Below, one piece after another: positions 48,671 through 58,555 of a stretch of DNA of 64,000 nt (the stretch's first letter is position 1; every line of letters starts with the position of its first letter). The stretch comes from CAYOHG01 sp964465125 (GTDB lineage Bacteria > Planctomycetota > Phycisphaerae > UBA1845 > Fen-1342): contig CAYXIO010000012.1 of the NCBI GenBank assembly GCA_964465125.1, forward strand, positions 1 to 64,000, read 5' to 3'. Made by a program: the position numbers and the translations under genes. Below the pieces are notes generated by a model. That model had not been told where the DNA came from. It saw only the letters and a list, made by a program, of their open reading frames with translations, and made no database searches.

Positions 48671-51600
48671 ATGAGGCGGTGCGCCGCCTGGGTCGGCTGC
48701 GTCCTGGCGGGACTGCTGAGCGGCGTCGCCGGCCGCGCCGCGGCGCAGGATGCGTCAGGCCAGACCGTGCGGCCGCTCGAGCCCGTGGCGTCGGAATCGG
48801 CGCCCGCCCAGTCACAGCCCACGACCAAGCCGCAGGTGCCGGAACGGGCGCCTTCCTTCGAACTTCCACTGGATCAGCCCGCGGAGAGCACTCCGGCGGA
48901 GCCCGCGCCCGCGGAAGACGCTACGCCGGGCGTCGAGCCGCTGATGCCGCCTGAGCCGGGGCTGACGGCGCTGCTTCCAGATGCGATCAGCTCGGACGAC
49001 ATCACGCTGTCGGGCCGCTTCGTGCGGCAGTGGAAGCAGGCCGACGGCGAGCTGACCCTGATGTTCAACGGCGGCTTTGCGCTGGAGATGAACCGCCGCC
49101 GGCTCTCCGCCGACGACGCCGTCGTCTGGATTCGATCGCAGACCGCCGAGGGCGACACGCGGCGTCACTTCGAGTTGACGGTCTATCTGTCCGGCAACGC
49201 CGAGATTCGGGACAGCGGCGGGACGACCACCCAGGACACGGTGCTGCTCGTGCGCAACCTGCGTACGTACGGGCGAATCAGTAAGGAGCACGACGCGCAC
49301 TCGCCCGAGGCGATGGAGAATTCGAACTTCTACCGCCGGGCGCTTCTCGACCGGTTGCGCGTGGAGGAGTTGCGCGAGCAGGCGGGCGTGAGCGGCGACC
49401 AGGTGGACGTGGCGCGGCCGGGCGAGCTGACCGGGCCGCAGCGTCCGCCGCCGATGATCCGCTACGACGTCGGCCGCATCGAGCCGGGCGAAACGCCGGA
49501 CGGTGAGTCGGTCTTCGTCGCGGGCGGGCGGGTCTACTTTGCGCGCACCGGCGACCCGGACAGCCCGGTGCTCGAGATTACGGCGGATCAGGCGGTCGTC
49601 TTTCCCGCGCCGGGGGTGACGGGGTCGATCCTGTCGCAGACGGGGCTTTCGGATGAGACTGCGGCGTCGCAGCCGGCCGATGAGGGCCGTCCGCGTGCGA
49701 ACGCGCCGCCGGGGACTTTCGAGGGCGAGCGAAACAAGCTTCAGAGCCAGCTCCGGGCGGTATACCTGGAAGGCGACGTGGTTCTGAGCTTCGGCGACCG
49801 CTTTGTTCGCGCGGATCGCCTCTACTATGACTTCGAGCTGGACCGCGCGCTGATTCTGGACGCCGTCCTGCGGGCCGACATCCCGCAGCGCGGCATCCCG
49901 CTCTATGTCCGCGCCGCGGAAATCCGCCAGCTCTCAGCCCGCGAATTCTCCGCTTCCCGCGCGTTGGTGACGACCAGTGAGTTTCACACGCCGCACTATC
50001 ACATGGGTGCGGAAAAGGTCTACCTGCTGGACCGCACGCCGCGCGACGCCGGCGGACGTCCCGCCGCGGAGATCGCCGGCACGTTCGAGGCGACCCATAC
50101 GACGCTCAACGTCGAAAACGTGCCGATCGCGTGGTGGCCGTATAGCCGCGGCGATTTCCAGAGCAGCGAGACTCTGATCCGGCGGCTGCGGACCGGCTAC
50201 AGCGACGAGTTCGGGCTGGAGTTCGAGAGCTACTGGTACCTGTTTCAGCTTCTGGGGCTGGAGCGGCCGGCCGGCTTCGATGCCACGCTCGAGCTGGACT
50301 ACTTCGGGGAGCGCGGCCCCGGCGTGGGCGTCGACGTGGACTATGAGCGCCAGGACTACCTGGGGCTGCTGCGGACGTTCTACATCAACGACGGCGACGA
50401 GGATAATTTCGGCCCGCTGCGCGACAACACCCCCGACTCGGCCAATCGCGGGCGCGTGCTCTGGCGCCACCGACAGTATCTGCCCAACGACTGGGAAATC
50501 AGCTTCGAGCTGGCCTACGTCAGCGACCCCGGCTTTTTGGAGACCTACGAAACCTCCGAGTGGTTCGAGGGCAAGCAGCAGGAAACCGCGGTCTATCTCA
50601 AGCGCGCCCGCGACGTCGACGCGGTCACGCTGCTGACCAACTGGCGAATGCTCGATTTCGTCACGCAGACCGAGCACCTGCCGGAACTGGCCTATCGCCG
50701 CATCGGCGACACGTTCCTCTCCCCGCTGGTGCTCTACCACGAGTCCCGCATCGGCGGCGTGCGCTATCGACCGGACGATCGCTACTTCTTCGATCAGCGG
50801 CCGTTCCGCAACGACGGGCTGACTGACCTCACCGCGCGCATCGACGGCCGCGAAGAGGCCGACCTGCCGCTGAAGCTCGGCGGCGCCAACGTTGCCCCCT
50901 TCGCCACCCTGCGCGGCACCTATTGGGACGGACAGCCGCTGGACGAAGGCGGACTCTGGCGCGGCATCGGCGTGTACGGTCTGCGCGGCGCGGCCGAAGT
51001 CAGCCGCGTGTACAACGAGGTTCGATCCGAGCTGTTCGACGTGGACCGCATTCGCCACATTGTTCGCCCCGAGTTCCTGGCCTGGTGGTCGCACAGCAAC
51101 GCGCGCAGCGATCAGATCACGACCTTTGACGAAGGCATCGAGACGATCGACGATTTCTACGGCGTGGGGATGGCGCTGCGGCAGACCTGGCAGACCAAGC
51201 GCGGGGCGGGGCTGCGGCGGCGGACGGTCGACCTGCTGACGTTCGACCTGGAGGCGGGCTTCTTCGGCGACCGGCAGAATGAGAATTCGAACGGCTACGT
51301 CAACTTCGCGCGGCCGGAGGACAGCCGAACGCGCAATCACATCGCCGGCGACCTGCGCTACCGGCTGAGCGACACGACCAGTCTGCTGTACGACTTCAAC
51401 ATCGACACCAACAACTGGAGCTCCGACCGGCAGAATGTCTCGCTGGCGGTGGAGCGGCTGCCGCGGCTCGCCTACGTCTTTGGCTGGCGGCACGCCGGCG
51501 ATATCGACCTGGACCTGATCGGCGGCGGATACAACTACAAGATCAACGAGAAGCACATCACCGCGCTGCGCGTCTGGTACGACCTCGATCGCACCCAGCT

Positions 51601-51787
51601 CGGCGAGATCTCCGTCTCTTACGTCCGGCACCTGCCGCGCTGGTATTTCGCCCTGAACTTTGAAGTCGACGAAGTGCTCGACGACGTCTCCATCTCGGTC
51701 TCGCTCTGGCCCGAGGGCATTCCCGAGTGGACGCTGGGCTCGCGGCGCTTCACCGGGCTGTCCACCACGACCGGCATTCGGCCCTAG
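48671..51787 (+). CDS. lptD: LPS-assembly protein LptD (OstA/Imp)
   Basis: 1038-aa outer-membrane protein that inserts lipopolysaccharide into the outer leaflet. A signal peptide (about 1-24, ending RAAAQ) and a Pro/Glu/Ala-rich linker (about 25-95) precede an OstA/LptA-like beta-taco region with the repeated LYYDFELDRALILDAVL type of strands. A large C-terminal barrel with many alternating Tyr/Asp/Arg strands follows, including FEATHTTLNVENVPIAWWPY. It is longer than proteobacterial LptD because of the linker and extra N-terminal segment. The start is uncertain: ATG at 48671, or GTG at 48662 with AAGGG upstream. LptE is not seen nearby. Confidence 0.85.
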   Translation: MRRCAAWVGCVLAGLLSGVAGRAAAQDASGQTVRPLEPVASESAPAQSQPTTKPQVPERAPSFELPLDQPAESTPAEPAPAEDATPGVEPLMPPEPGLTALLPDAISSDDITLSGRFVRQWKQADGELTLMFNGGFALEMNRRRLSADDAVVWIRSQTAEGDTRRHFELTVYLSGNAEIRDSGGTTTQDTVLLVRNLRTYGRISKEHDAHSPEAMENSNFYRRALLDRLRVEELREQAGVSGDQVDVARPGELTGPQRPPPMIRYDVGRIEPGETPDGESVFVAGGRVYFARTGDPDSPVLEITADQAVVFPAPGVTGSILSQTGLSDETAASQPADEGRPRANAPPGTFEGERNKLQSQLRAVYLEGDVVLSFGDRFVRADRLYYDFELDRALILDAVLRADIPQRGIPLYVRAAEIRQLSAREFSASRALVTTSEFHTPHYHMGAEKVYLLDRTPRDAGGRPAAEIAGTFEATHTTLNVENVPIAWWPYSRGDFQSSETLIRRLRTGYSDEFGLEFESYWYLFQLLGLERPAGFDATLELDYFGERGPGVGVDVDYERQDYLGLLRTFYINDGDEDNFGPLRDNTPDSANRGRVLWRHRQYLPNDWEISFELAYVSDPGFLETYETSEWFEGKQQETAVYLKRARDVDAVTLLTNWRMLDFVTQTEHLPELAYRRIGDTFLSPLVLYHESRIGGVRYRPDDRYFFDQRPFRNDGLTDLTARIDGREEADLPLKLGGANVAPFATLRGTYWDGQPLDEGGLWRGIGVYGLRGAAEVSRVYNEVRSELFDVDRIRHIVRPEFLAWWSHSNARSDQITTFDEGIETIDDFYGVGMALRQTWQTKRGAGLRRRTVDLLTFDLEAGFFGDRQNENSNGYVNFARPEDSRTRNHIAGDLRYRLSDTTSLLYDFNIDTNNWSSDRQNVSLAVERLPRLAYVFGWRHAGDIDLDLIGGGYNYKINEKHITALRVWYDLDRTQLGEISVSYVRHLPRWYFALNFEVDEVLDDVSISVSLWPEGIPEWTLGSRRFTGLSTTTGIRP

Positions 51788-51932
51788 CGCCCGCCGCGCG
51801 TCCTTCCCGCTCCGCTCCATTCACTCCCGTCGGCCGCGGCATCGAGTTTGCCTCTCTCATGACCGATACAACCGAAGACGACGCCCACGGCGGCCAGCGC
51901 AGGAGCTGCGCCGCCCGTCCGGCGCCGCGGGA

Positions 51933-51946
51933 GTGCCACGCGTGGG
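51933..51946. repeat. Copy 2 of the palindromic motif GTGCCACGCGTGGG, over the fliD start
   Basis: Identical 14-mer to 24791-24804. Its second GTG (51942-51944) is the fliD start codon and the preceding GGGAG forms the SD. Confidence 0.45.
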
Positions 51947-54900
51947 AACCATAACTGCCGGTGTGGGCCTGGTTTCGGGCATCGACACGCAATCGCTGAT
52001 CTCGCAACTGCTCGCGATCGACGCGCGCCCGCGCGACCTGATGATCAGCCGCATTTCCAAGCTCGACGCGCAGCGTTCGGCGCTGATGGACATTTCTGCG
52101 CGAATCTCGGCCATGCTGTCGAGCATCGGGCAGTTCAAGTATCGCAGTTTTTTCGAGGCCAACACGATCACCTCGTCCAATCCCGACGTGCTCACCGCCA
52201 CCGCCGACAGCTCCGTCAGCACCGGCACCTACAGCTTCAGCGTGAAGCAGCTTGCCACGACGCAGCAGCTTGTCTCGCGCGGCTTCGCGGCCGCCGGCTC
52301 CTTTCTCTCGCCCGGGACGCTTACGATCGAGTCCGCGGCGGCGCGCGTGAACAGCTCGACCGGGCTGGACGAGCTGAACGGATTCAACGGCGTGCGGCGC
52401 GGGTCGTTCAAGCTGATCGACGCCGCCGGCAAAGAAGCCGTCATCGACATCAGCGACGCCGCCACTCTCGACGAGGTGATCGACCAGATCAATACCGCCG
52501 GCGTCAACGTGAGCGCCTCGATCGAAGGCGACCACCTGGTGCTTACCGAGACCACCGGAGGACAAGTCGAGGTTCGGGAGATGAACGGCGGCAGTACCGC
52601 GAAGGACCTCGGCTTCGCGACCGGCAACACCATCGGCGCAAACGGCCGGATCGACGGCGCCGAGCTGGTCCGCCTTTCCGACGCGTCGCCGCTGAGCGCC
52701 CTGAACGACGGGCTGGGCGTTCGGCACGCCCGCGCGGGCGGCGACTTCACCGTCAACGGGATGAAGGTCGACCTGAGCGGGCTGCTGGGCACCGCAACGC
52801 GCATCGCCCGGCTCAATCACGGCAACGGCGCCGCGCTCGGGACCATGCGCATCACCACGTTCGACGCCGACGGCAACGAGACGCGCAAGGACGTCGACCT
52901 GAGCGGCGCGCAGACCATCAACGACGTGAAGACCGCGATCGAGTCAGCCGTCGAGGGCGTCGCCGTGACGGTCACGGGCAGCCGGCTGGTGGTCGGCTAC
53001 AGCGACACCTCGACCACGCGTCGGATTGAGATCTCCGACGTGAGCGGCCATGCCGCGCGCGACCTCGGTATACTCGGCACGAACGATTCGGGCAAGATCA
53101 GCGGGCGCGACATCCTGCTGATGGACAGCGCCGGCGACATTCTGGACGCGATCAATTACGCGGATGCCAACGACGGATCGATCAGCGCGACGATCGAGGG
53201 CGGCGGCTTCGTCATTCACTCGTCGACTGGCGAGGTCACACTGGCGAACATCGCCGGAAGCGACGGAACCGCGGCCTCCGCGGCGTTGCGCGATCTCGGC
53301 TTCCAGCCGGGGACGACCGCCGGCGGCAGCGCGACCGGCACGCGCGTCCTGGCCGGGTTGAACACCGTGCTGCTGCGCTCGCTCAACGGCGGGCAGGGCG
53401 TGAAGACCGGGGTCATCAACATCCAGGCCGGTGGTCAGAGCGTCAGCGTCGACCTGAGCGGGGCCGAAACGCTCCGCGAGATCATCGACCGCATCAATGC
53501 CGCCGACGCCAACAAGGCCCTCGGCATCCGCGCCGGCTACGACTCGACCGGCACGCGCCTTCAGATCGAAAGCCTGGACGGCTCCACGCCGATCACCATC
53601 AGCGACGGGGACGCCAGCCAGGCCGCGACGGAGCTCGGCATCGCCGGCAACGGAACGATCATTCGCGGCAGCGACCTCGAGCGCCGCTACATCAGCGAGA
53701 ACACGGAGCTGTCTTCGCTGAACGGCGGCGCGGGCCTCACCTTGGGCCGCATGCAGATCGCCGATTCGGCCGGGCGGATCGCGACGGTCGACCTGACGCA
53801 GGGGACCTATCGCACGCTCGCCGACGTCATCAACGCCATCAACAGCGCGACCACCTCGACCGGCGGCACGATCGGGGTCCACGCCCGCATCAACGACACC
53901 GGCGACGGGCTGCTGCTCGAGGACACCGCCGGCGGGGCGGGCGCGCTGAAGGTCGTCGACGAGACCGGCGCCGCCGCCGCCGGGCTGCGGATCGCCGGCG
54001 AATCCGACGACGGCGCGCTGAACGGCTCGTTTGAGCTGAACTACGAGCTGGGCGGCACCGAAACGCTTCAGGACCTGGTCGACCGCATCAACGAGGACAA
54101 TCCTCTGGCGACCGCGGCGTTGATCAACGACGGCACCAGCTACACGCCCTTCCGGCTCCAGATCAGCGCGGCCCGCAGCGGCAAGGACGCGGAGCTGCTC
54201 ATCGGTGACGAGGGGCTGGGGCTTGATCTGACAACGCTCAGCCGGGCGCAGGATGCGCGCGTGGTGGTCGGCGGCGCATCGGGCGGGGGAGTGCTGGTGA
54301 CCAGCGCGAGCAACACGATCACCGACGCCATTCCCGGCATGACGATCAACCTGATCAGCGCGTCGGATCAACCCGTGAACGTGTCGGTCTCGTCGGATGA
54401 CAGCAACATTCTCTCGACGCTTCAGCAGTTCGTCGCGTCGTTCAACGCCGCCCTGGCTCGCGTCAGCGAACTGGGCAGCTACAACGCCGACACCGAGACC
54501 AAGGGCATCCTGTTCGGCGAGAGTGCGGTGCGGATCGCCGAAAACCGCCTGATGCATTACATCAACAGCTCGCTGGGCGGGGCGGGCGGCACGCTGAAGC
54601 GGCTCTCCCAGCTCGGCTTCGGGTTCGAGGAGGGCCAGCTGGTCCTCGACGAGGAGCGCTTCAACCAGGTCTTCAGCCAGCAGCGCGAGGAAGTGATCAA
54701 CTTCTTCACCGACGAGCAGAACGGGCTGGCCGCCCAGTTGGAGGAGACGATCGATGAGATCACCGGCGACGGCGGGCTGTTCCTGCAACGCGACAGCTCG
54801 CTGGAGAAGCAGCGCGACGGCTTCAGCAGCCGGGTGGACGCCCTGAACGACCTGCTCGCGCGCAAGCAGACCCGCTATGAACGGCAGTTCCTGGCGATGG

Positions 54901-54983
54901 AGACCGCTCTGGCGAGCCTGCAATCGCAGCAGTCGGCCCTGACCCAGCTCTCGGCGCTGGTGGCGGCGATGAAGACCAAGTGA
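51942..54983 (+). CDS. fliD: Flagellar hook-associated protein FliD (filament cap), enlarged
   Basis: 1013-aa filament-capping protein, about twice the usual size. The N-terminal D0 part (GLVSGIDTQSLISQLLAID) and the C-terminal coiled part (LDALNDLLARKQTRYERQFLAMETALA-like helix) are conserved. Between them lie roughly six flagellin IN-type repeats, each built as LNGG-G...G-I...G--VDL...T--DVI--IN, with a central region of unclear limits. The start is a GTG at 51942 with GGGAG 8 nt upstream. No ATG in the right place exists before VGTITAGVGL. fliS follows 57 nt later. Confidence 0.92.
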   Translation: MGTITAGVGLVSGIDTQSLISQLLAIDARPRDLMISRISKLDAQRSALMDISARISAMLSSIGQFKYRSFFEANTITSSNPDVLTATADSSVSTGTYSFSVKQLATTQQLVSRGFAAAGSFLSPGTLTIESAAARVNSSTGLDELNGFNGVRRGSFKLIDAAGKEAVIDISDAATLDEVIDQINTAGVNVSASIEGDHLVLTETTGGQVEVREMNGGSTAKDLGFATGNTIGANGRIDGAELVRLSDASPLSALNDGLGVRHARAGGDFTVNGMKVDLSGLLGTATRIARLNHGNGAALGTMRITTFDADGNETRKDVDLSGAQTINDVKTAIESAVEGVAVTVTGSRLVVGYSDTSTTRRIEISDVSGHAARDLGILGTNDSGKISGRDILLMDSAGDILDAINYADANDGSISATIEGGGFVIHSSTGEVTLANIAGSDGTAASAALRDLGFQPGTTAGGSATGTRVLAGLNTVLLRSLNGGQGVKTGVINIQAGGQSVSVDLSGAETLREIIDRINAADANKALGIRAGYDSTGTRLQIESLDGSTPITISDGDASQAATELGIAGNGTIIRGSDLERRYISENTELSSLNGGAGLTLGRMQIADSAGRIATVDLTQGTYRTLADVINAINSATTSTGGTIGVHARINDTGDGLLLEDTAGGAGALKVVDETGAAAAGLRIAGESDDGALNGSFELNYELGGTETLQDLVDRINEDNPLATAALINDGTSYTPFRLQISAARSGKDAELLIGDEGLGLDLTTLSRAQDARVVVGGASGGGVLVTSASNTITDAIPGMTINLISASDQPVNVSVSSDDSNILSTLQQFVASFNAALARVSELGSYNADTETKGILFGESAVRIAENRLMHYINSSLGGAGGTLKRLSQLGFGFEEGQLVLDEERFNQVFSQQREEVINFFTDEQNGLAAQLEETIDEITGDGGLFLQRDSSLEKQRDGFSSRVDALNDLLARKQTRYERQFLAMETALASLQSQQSALTQLSALVAAMKTK

Positions 54984-55040
54984 CGAGCCGGGCACGAGCG
55001 TTTCAAGGACGATCGGCCGCGTGCCGATGCTAGCAACGCC

Positions 55041-55508
55041 ATGTATCCCAACAGCAGCGCCTCGAAGGAATATCTGCGAAACACCGTGCTGACGGCCGGC
55101 CCGCTCAAGCTGCACCTGATGCTGCTGGACGGGGCGATCCGCTTCGCGCAGCGCGGCCGCGAGGGAATCGAGCGCGGCGACCACGAGGCGACCTACAACG
55201 GTCTGGAGCGGGCCCAGCGGATCGTGCTGGCGCTGCACGAGGGCCTGCGGTCCGAGGTCGCGCCGCAACTGGTCGAGCAGGTTCGCTCGCTCTATCACTT
55301 CGTGTATTCGCGGCTGGTCGACGGCTGTTTGCGCCGTGAGATACAGGCGATCGACGACGCGCTTCGGATTCTGCGGCATCAACGCGACACCTGGCAGATG
55401 GTCCAGGACAAGCTCGCCGCCGAGGCGGGCGCGGGGGCGTCTGCGCGGACCGCCGCATCGTCGGCAGCCGGCCCTGGCCAGGCCGAGGCGCTCAACGTGG
55501 CCGGCTGA
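55041..55508 (+). CDS. fliS: Flagellin export chaperone FliS
   Basis: 155-aa helical chaperone binding the flagellin C-terminus before export. The family entry is YLRNTVLTAGPLKLHLMLLDGAIRFAQRG, followed by the four-helix bundle with LYHFVYSRLVDGCLRREI. An Ala/Gly-rich tail of about 25 residues is additional. It lies downstream of fliD on the same strand, the usual fliD-fliS arrangement. The ATG at 55041 has no convincing SD. Confidence 0.93.
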   Translation: MYPNSSASKEYLRNTVLTAGPLKLHLMLLDGAIRFAQRGREGIERGDHEATYNGLERAQRIVLALHEGLRSEVAPQLVEQVRSLYHFVYSRLVDGCLRREIQAIDDALRILRHQRDTWQMVQDKLAAEAGAGASARTAASSAAGPGQAEALNVAG

Positions 55509-55625
55509 AGCGCGCGCTGCGCGACTCCCCGCGTCGGCCGGTTTTCTAGCGCACCCCCTTGACAGAATGGAACCCGGCGTTCCAGCCAATTCTGAAATTT
55601 GGGCCGGGTCGCGGTCCGCAGGCGG

Positions 55626-55654
55626 TCGACAGCGTCGGCACAGTTCAGTATCAT
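55626..55654 (+). promoter_or_regulatory. Promoter of the Gfo/Idh/MocA gene
   Basis: TCGACA (55626-55631), 17-nt spacer, TATCAT (55649-55654), each 5 of 6 to consensus, about 40 nt before the ATG. Confidence 0.6.
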
Positions 55655-55694
55655 CCCGCCCGATTTTCGCATCCCCATCTGCGAAGGAGCGGAG

Positions 55695-56876
55695 ATGACT
55701 CCATTCTGCAACGTGGCCCTGCTGGGCCAGAAGTTCATGGGCCGAGCCCACAGCAACGCCTACTTCAAGGCCGACCGCTTCTTCAACCTGCCGGTGCGTC
55801 CGGTGCTGCACACCATCGCCGGTCTGGACCTGATTTCGCTGGCGCCGTTCGCGGACCGCTGGGGCTGGCGGAAGTACAGCACTTCCTGGAAGGAAGTCGT
55901 CAAGGACCCGGCCATCAACCTCGTCGACGTGAGCACCCCGAACTACATGCACGCGGACCAGGCCATCGCGGCCCTGGCGGCCGGCAAGCACGTCGCCTGC
56001 GAGAAGCCGCTGGCGGGCAACCTCAAGGACGCCCGCGAGATGAAGAACGCCGCCGCACGCTTCAAGCGGGCCAAGACCTTCGTCTGGTACAACTACCGCC
56101 GCTGCCCCGCGGTCGCGCTGGCGCATCAGCTCGTCAGGCAGGGCCGTCTGGGACGGATTCACCACGTCCGGGCGCACTACCTGCAAAGCTGGGGCGGCCC
56201 GGATACGCCCCTGAGCTGGCGCTTCCAGAAGAAATACGCCGGCTCGGGCGCCCACGGCGACCTCAACGCGCACGTCATCGACATGGCGCGCTTCATCACC
56301 GGCCAGGAGTTCGTCGAAATCTACGGCGCCGCGGCCGAGACATTGGTCCCCGAACGCGTGCCGCAGACGCTGCCCAAGGTCGTCTCCGGCTCCGTCAAGC
56401 GCCGCAAGCTCACCGAGAAGGTTGACGTCGACGACGCGACGCTTTTCCTGGCGCGGATGGCCGGCGGGACCATCGCCTCCTTCGAGGCGACCCGCCTGGC
56501 GACCGGGCACTACAACGACAACTCGGTCGAGCTCAACGGCGAGCTTGGCTCGCTGCGCTTCGATTTCGAGGACATGAACCTCCTGCAATACTTCGACGCG
56601 CGCGAGGAGCGGACCTTGCAGGGCTGGCGCAAGATCATGTGCACCGCCGCCGGCACCCACCCCTACGCCGGTGCCTGGTGGCCCGAGGGGCACGTCATCG
56701 GCTACGAGCACACCTTCGTGAACATGGTGGCCGACATGATGGCCGTGCTCGGCGGCGAGCAGCCGACCGTCCCGCTGCCCGACTTCGCCGATGCCTACGA
56801 GACCCAGCGCGTGCTCGAAGCCGCGCTGCTGGCCGCCAAGAACCGTGCCGCCGTCAAGCTCAGCGAAGTCAAGTAG
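55695..56876 (+). CDS. Gfo/Idh/MocA family oxidoreductase
   Basis: 393-aa NAD(P)-dependent sugar- or inositol-type dehydrogenase. The N-terminal Rossmann fold begins NVALLGQKFMGRAHSNAY (the glycine-rich turn is GQKFMG). VDVSTPNYMHADQAI and the conserved EKPLA follow, and the second domain has GDLNAHVIDMARFITG. Length is typical and AAGGAG sits 5 nt before the ATG at 55695. The sugar substrate cannot be inferred; the gene has its own promoter and no pathway neighbours. Confidence 0.93.
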   Translation: MTPFCNVALLGQKFMGRAHSNAYFKADRFFNLPVRPVLHTIAGLDLISLAPFADRWGWRKYSTSWKEVVKDPAINLVDVSTPNYMHADQAIAALAAGKHVACEKPLAGNLKDAREMKNAAARFKRAKTFVWYNYRRCPAVALAHQLVRQGRLGRIHHVRAHYLQSWGGPDTPLSWRFQKKYAGSGAHGDLNAHVIDMARFITGQEFVEIYGAAAETLVPERVPQTLPKVVSGSVKRRKLTEKVDVDDATLFLARMAGGTIASFEATRLATGHYNDNSVELNGELGSLRFDFEDMNLLQYFDAREERTLQGWRKIMCTAAGTHPYAGAWWPEGHVIGYEHTFVNMVADMMAVLGGEQPTVPLPDFADAYETQRVLEAALLAAKNRAAVKLSEVK

Positions 56877-56921
56877 CAAGTTCGCGTCGGCGGACGGACG
56901 GGACGATTGCCGTGCCTGCGC

Positions 56922-58550
56922 CTACGGCCCGGCTGGCTCCGTTCCGGTCTTCGGCTCGGGCGGCACCACACCCTGCGGCCAGGGCCCGAAGTTCAGCACG
57001 ACCATCGCGCGCCACCGGGCCGGATCGAACAGCTTACCGCGCGTCACCAGCGCGACCCGGTCGTAAAACGTCGCCAGCGCCGGGTCGGCGATGTGATTCA
57101 CCTCCGTCGCGATCGTCTCGGCGTATCCGGCCGGGAGATTCCGATACAGGTGCCCGATCCGACGGCTGCGGCTCAGGTCCGGTTGCAGCCGCGCCAGGAA
57201 CGCGTCGGCCAGGGCCAGCTCGTCGATCAGGTGAACGGCCGGGCCGGCGTAGTACCCCAGAAACCCGATGTTACGGTGCACGTAGATGCCCGGGCCGCGC
57301 GCCCGCAGCGCTTCCCCCTCGGCCACGCCCGGATGCGACGGCAGCCGGACGCGGTGCATCGCGCGCAGCAGCCCGGTCTGCTCGTAGTAATAGCCGCGTT
57401 CGTCGACGATGCCGTCGTTGGGAATGAAATGCGCCGAATAGGACGCGCCGCTGAACAGCGGTGAGCCGCTGGATCGCAGCCCGAGCACTGCGACCACGAA
57501 GATCATCAGCAGGCTGAGGCGCAGTTTCACGGCGGCCCAGCCGGTCAGCACCCCAACGCCGCAGACGAGCGGACCCGTGAGAAACCGGCCGATCATGAAG
57601 TCGCCGCCGACCTTGACGGTGTACAGCACGTACAGCAGCGCGCCCAGCGAGACCGCCGCCGAGCGCCACTGGCGAAACGCCAGCGGAACGACCAGCCCGG
57701 CGAGGATCACGACGGGCGTGAGCGTGTCCTCGGCGAAGCTGCGCAGCAGGTAGCGCAGGCCCTGCTGCCAGAGCACGTCCGCCGGAAGCCCGTGATTGAG
57801 CTTGGCGTAGGCGGTGTTCGGCAGCGGCGTGCCGTAATAGATGGTGGAGAAGATCGTCCACGCGATCAGCGGGAGGAAGCCGAGCAGCAGGTCGCGGACC
57901 GCGCGGCCAAAAGCGGCGGCGGGACGAGCTGCGGCGCGCAGGGTCGTGAATGCGGCGACGAGGAGCGCGGGCGCGATCAGCAGCAGCGCGTCGAGCCGGC
58001 TGAGCGCCAGCAGGCTGCCCAGCAGGGAAAGCGAAAGCAGGGCGCGCGGCCGGTCCGGAGACGATCGATGCAGGTACACCGCCAGGAAGGCCAGCAGGAG
58101 CAGATGGGTAAGCGGGTTCTCCAGGCCGGAGGTCGAATAGTCGATGTACGCGCGCGAGAGCGTGAAGGTCAGCAGCCCCGCCATCGCCGCATAGGCCGTA
58201 CCGGCGACGCCGAAGGTGTACACGACCGCCCCCCCGGCGGCCGCGAGAATCGAGAGCAGGATCGCCGGATAGTAGATCTCGCCCGCAAGCCCGAAGAGCG
58301 CGTTGCCGAGCAGGTAGGGCGGAACCAGCAGGAGCATCCAGAGCGGGTGCGTGTACGACTGCACGCGCTCCTCGGTGTTCCAGGTCAGACCGTAGCCGTG
58401 CACGAAGTTGTCGACGGTTCGAAAGGTGATGTAGGCGTCGTCGCTCAGCCAGGCGGTGTTGATGACGATGGCGACGTACAGACAGAGCAGGAGGATCGCG
58501 GGCAGATACTCAGGATGCAGGCGGCGCGATCGACCCGGGGTTTCGCACAT
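56922..58550 (-). CDS. GT-C fold membrane glycosyltransferase-like protein
   Basis: 542-aa polytopic membrane protein with about ten hydrophobic helices in the first 370 residues and a soluble C-terminal part of about 170 residues. The first loop contains SDDAYITFR, the Asp-Asp pair expected of polyprenyl-phosphate-dependent GT-C enzymes, and VQSYTHPLWMLLL follows as in mycobacterial AftB-like proteins. It probably adds a sugar to a surface glycan on the periplasmic side. The ATG at 58550 starts 5 nt after the stop of the toroid-repeat protein gene, so the two are in one operon. It converges with the oxidoreductase gene. Confidence 0.8.
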   Translation of the reverse strand: MCETPGRSRRLHPEYLPAILLLCLYVAIVINTAWLSDDAYITFRTVDNFVHGYGLTWNTEERVQSYTHPLWMLLLVPPYLLGNALFGLAGEIYYPAILLSILAAAGGAVVYTFGVAGTAYAAMAGLLTFTLSRAYIDYSTSGLENPLTHLLLLAFLAVYLHRSSPDRPRALLSLSLLGSLLALSRLDALLLIAPALLVAAFTTLRAAARPAAAFGRAVRDLLLGFLPLIAWTIFSTIYYGTPLPNTAYAKLNHGLPADVLWQQGLRYLLRSFAEDTLTPVVILAGLVVPLAFRQWRSAAVSLGALLYVLYTVKVGGDFMIGRFLTGPLVCGVGVLTGWAAVKLRLSLLMIFVVAVLGLRSSGSPLFSGASYSAHFIPNDGIVDERGYYYEQTGLLRAMHRVRLPSHPGVAEGEALRARGPGIYVHRNIGFLGYYAGPAVHLIDELALADAFLARLQPDLSRSRRIGHLYRNLPAGYAETIATEVNHIADPALATFYDRVALVTRGKLFDPARWRAMVVLNFGPWPQGVVPPEPKTGTEPAGP

Positions 58551-58555
58551 GGGCG

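Noticed and set aside
55559..55587. TTGACA downstream of fliS as a promoter
   Set aside because: A perfect -35, but nothing like a -10 at 16-18 nt (CCAGCC). A better promoter for the oxidoreductase gene lies at 55626-55654.
52944..56879. Minus-strand open frame of about 1310 codons across fliD, fliS and the oxidoreductase gene
   Set aside because: It is antisense to three genes with clear family motifs. Long antisense frames are expected in high-GC DNA with strong third-position bias. The translation is Arg/Val/Gly-rich without motifs.
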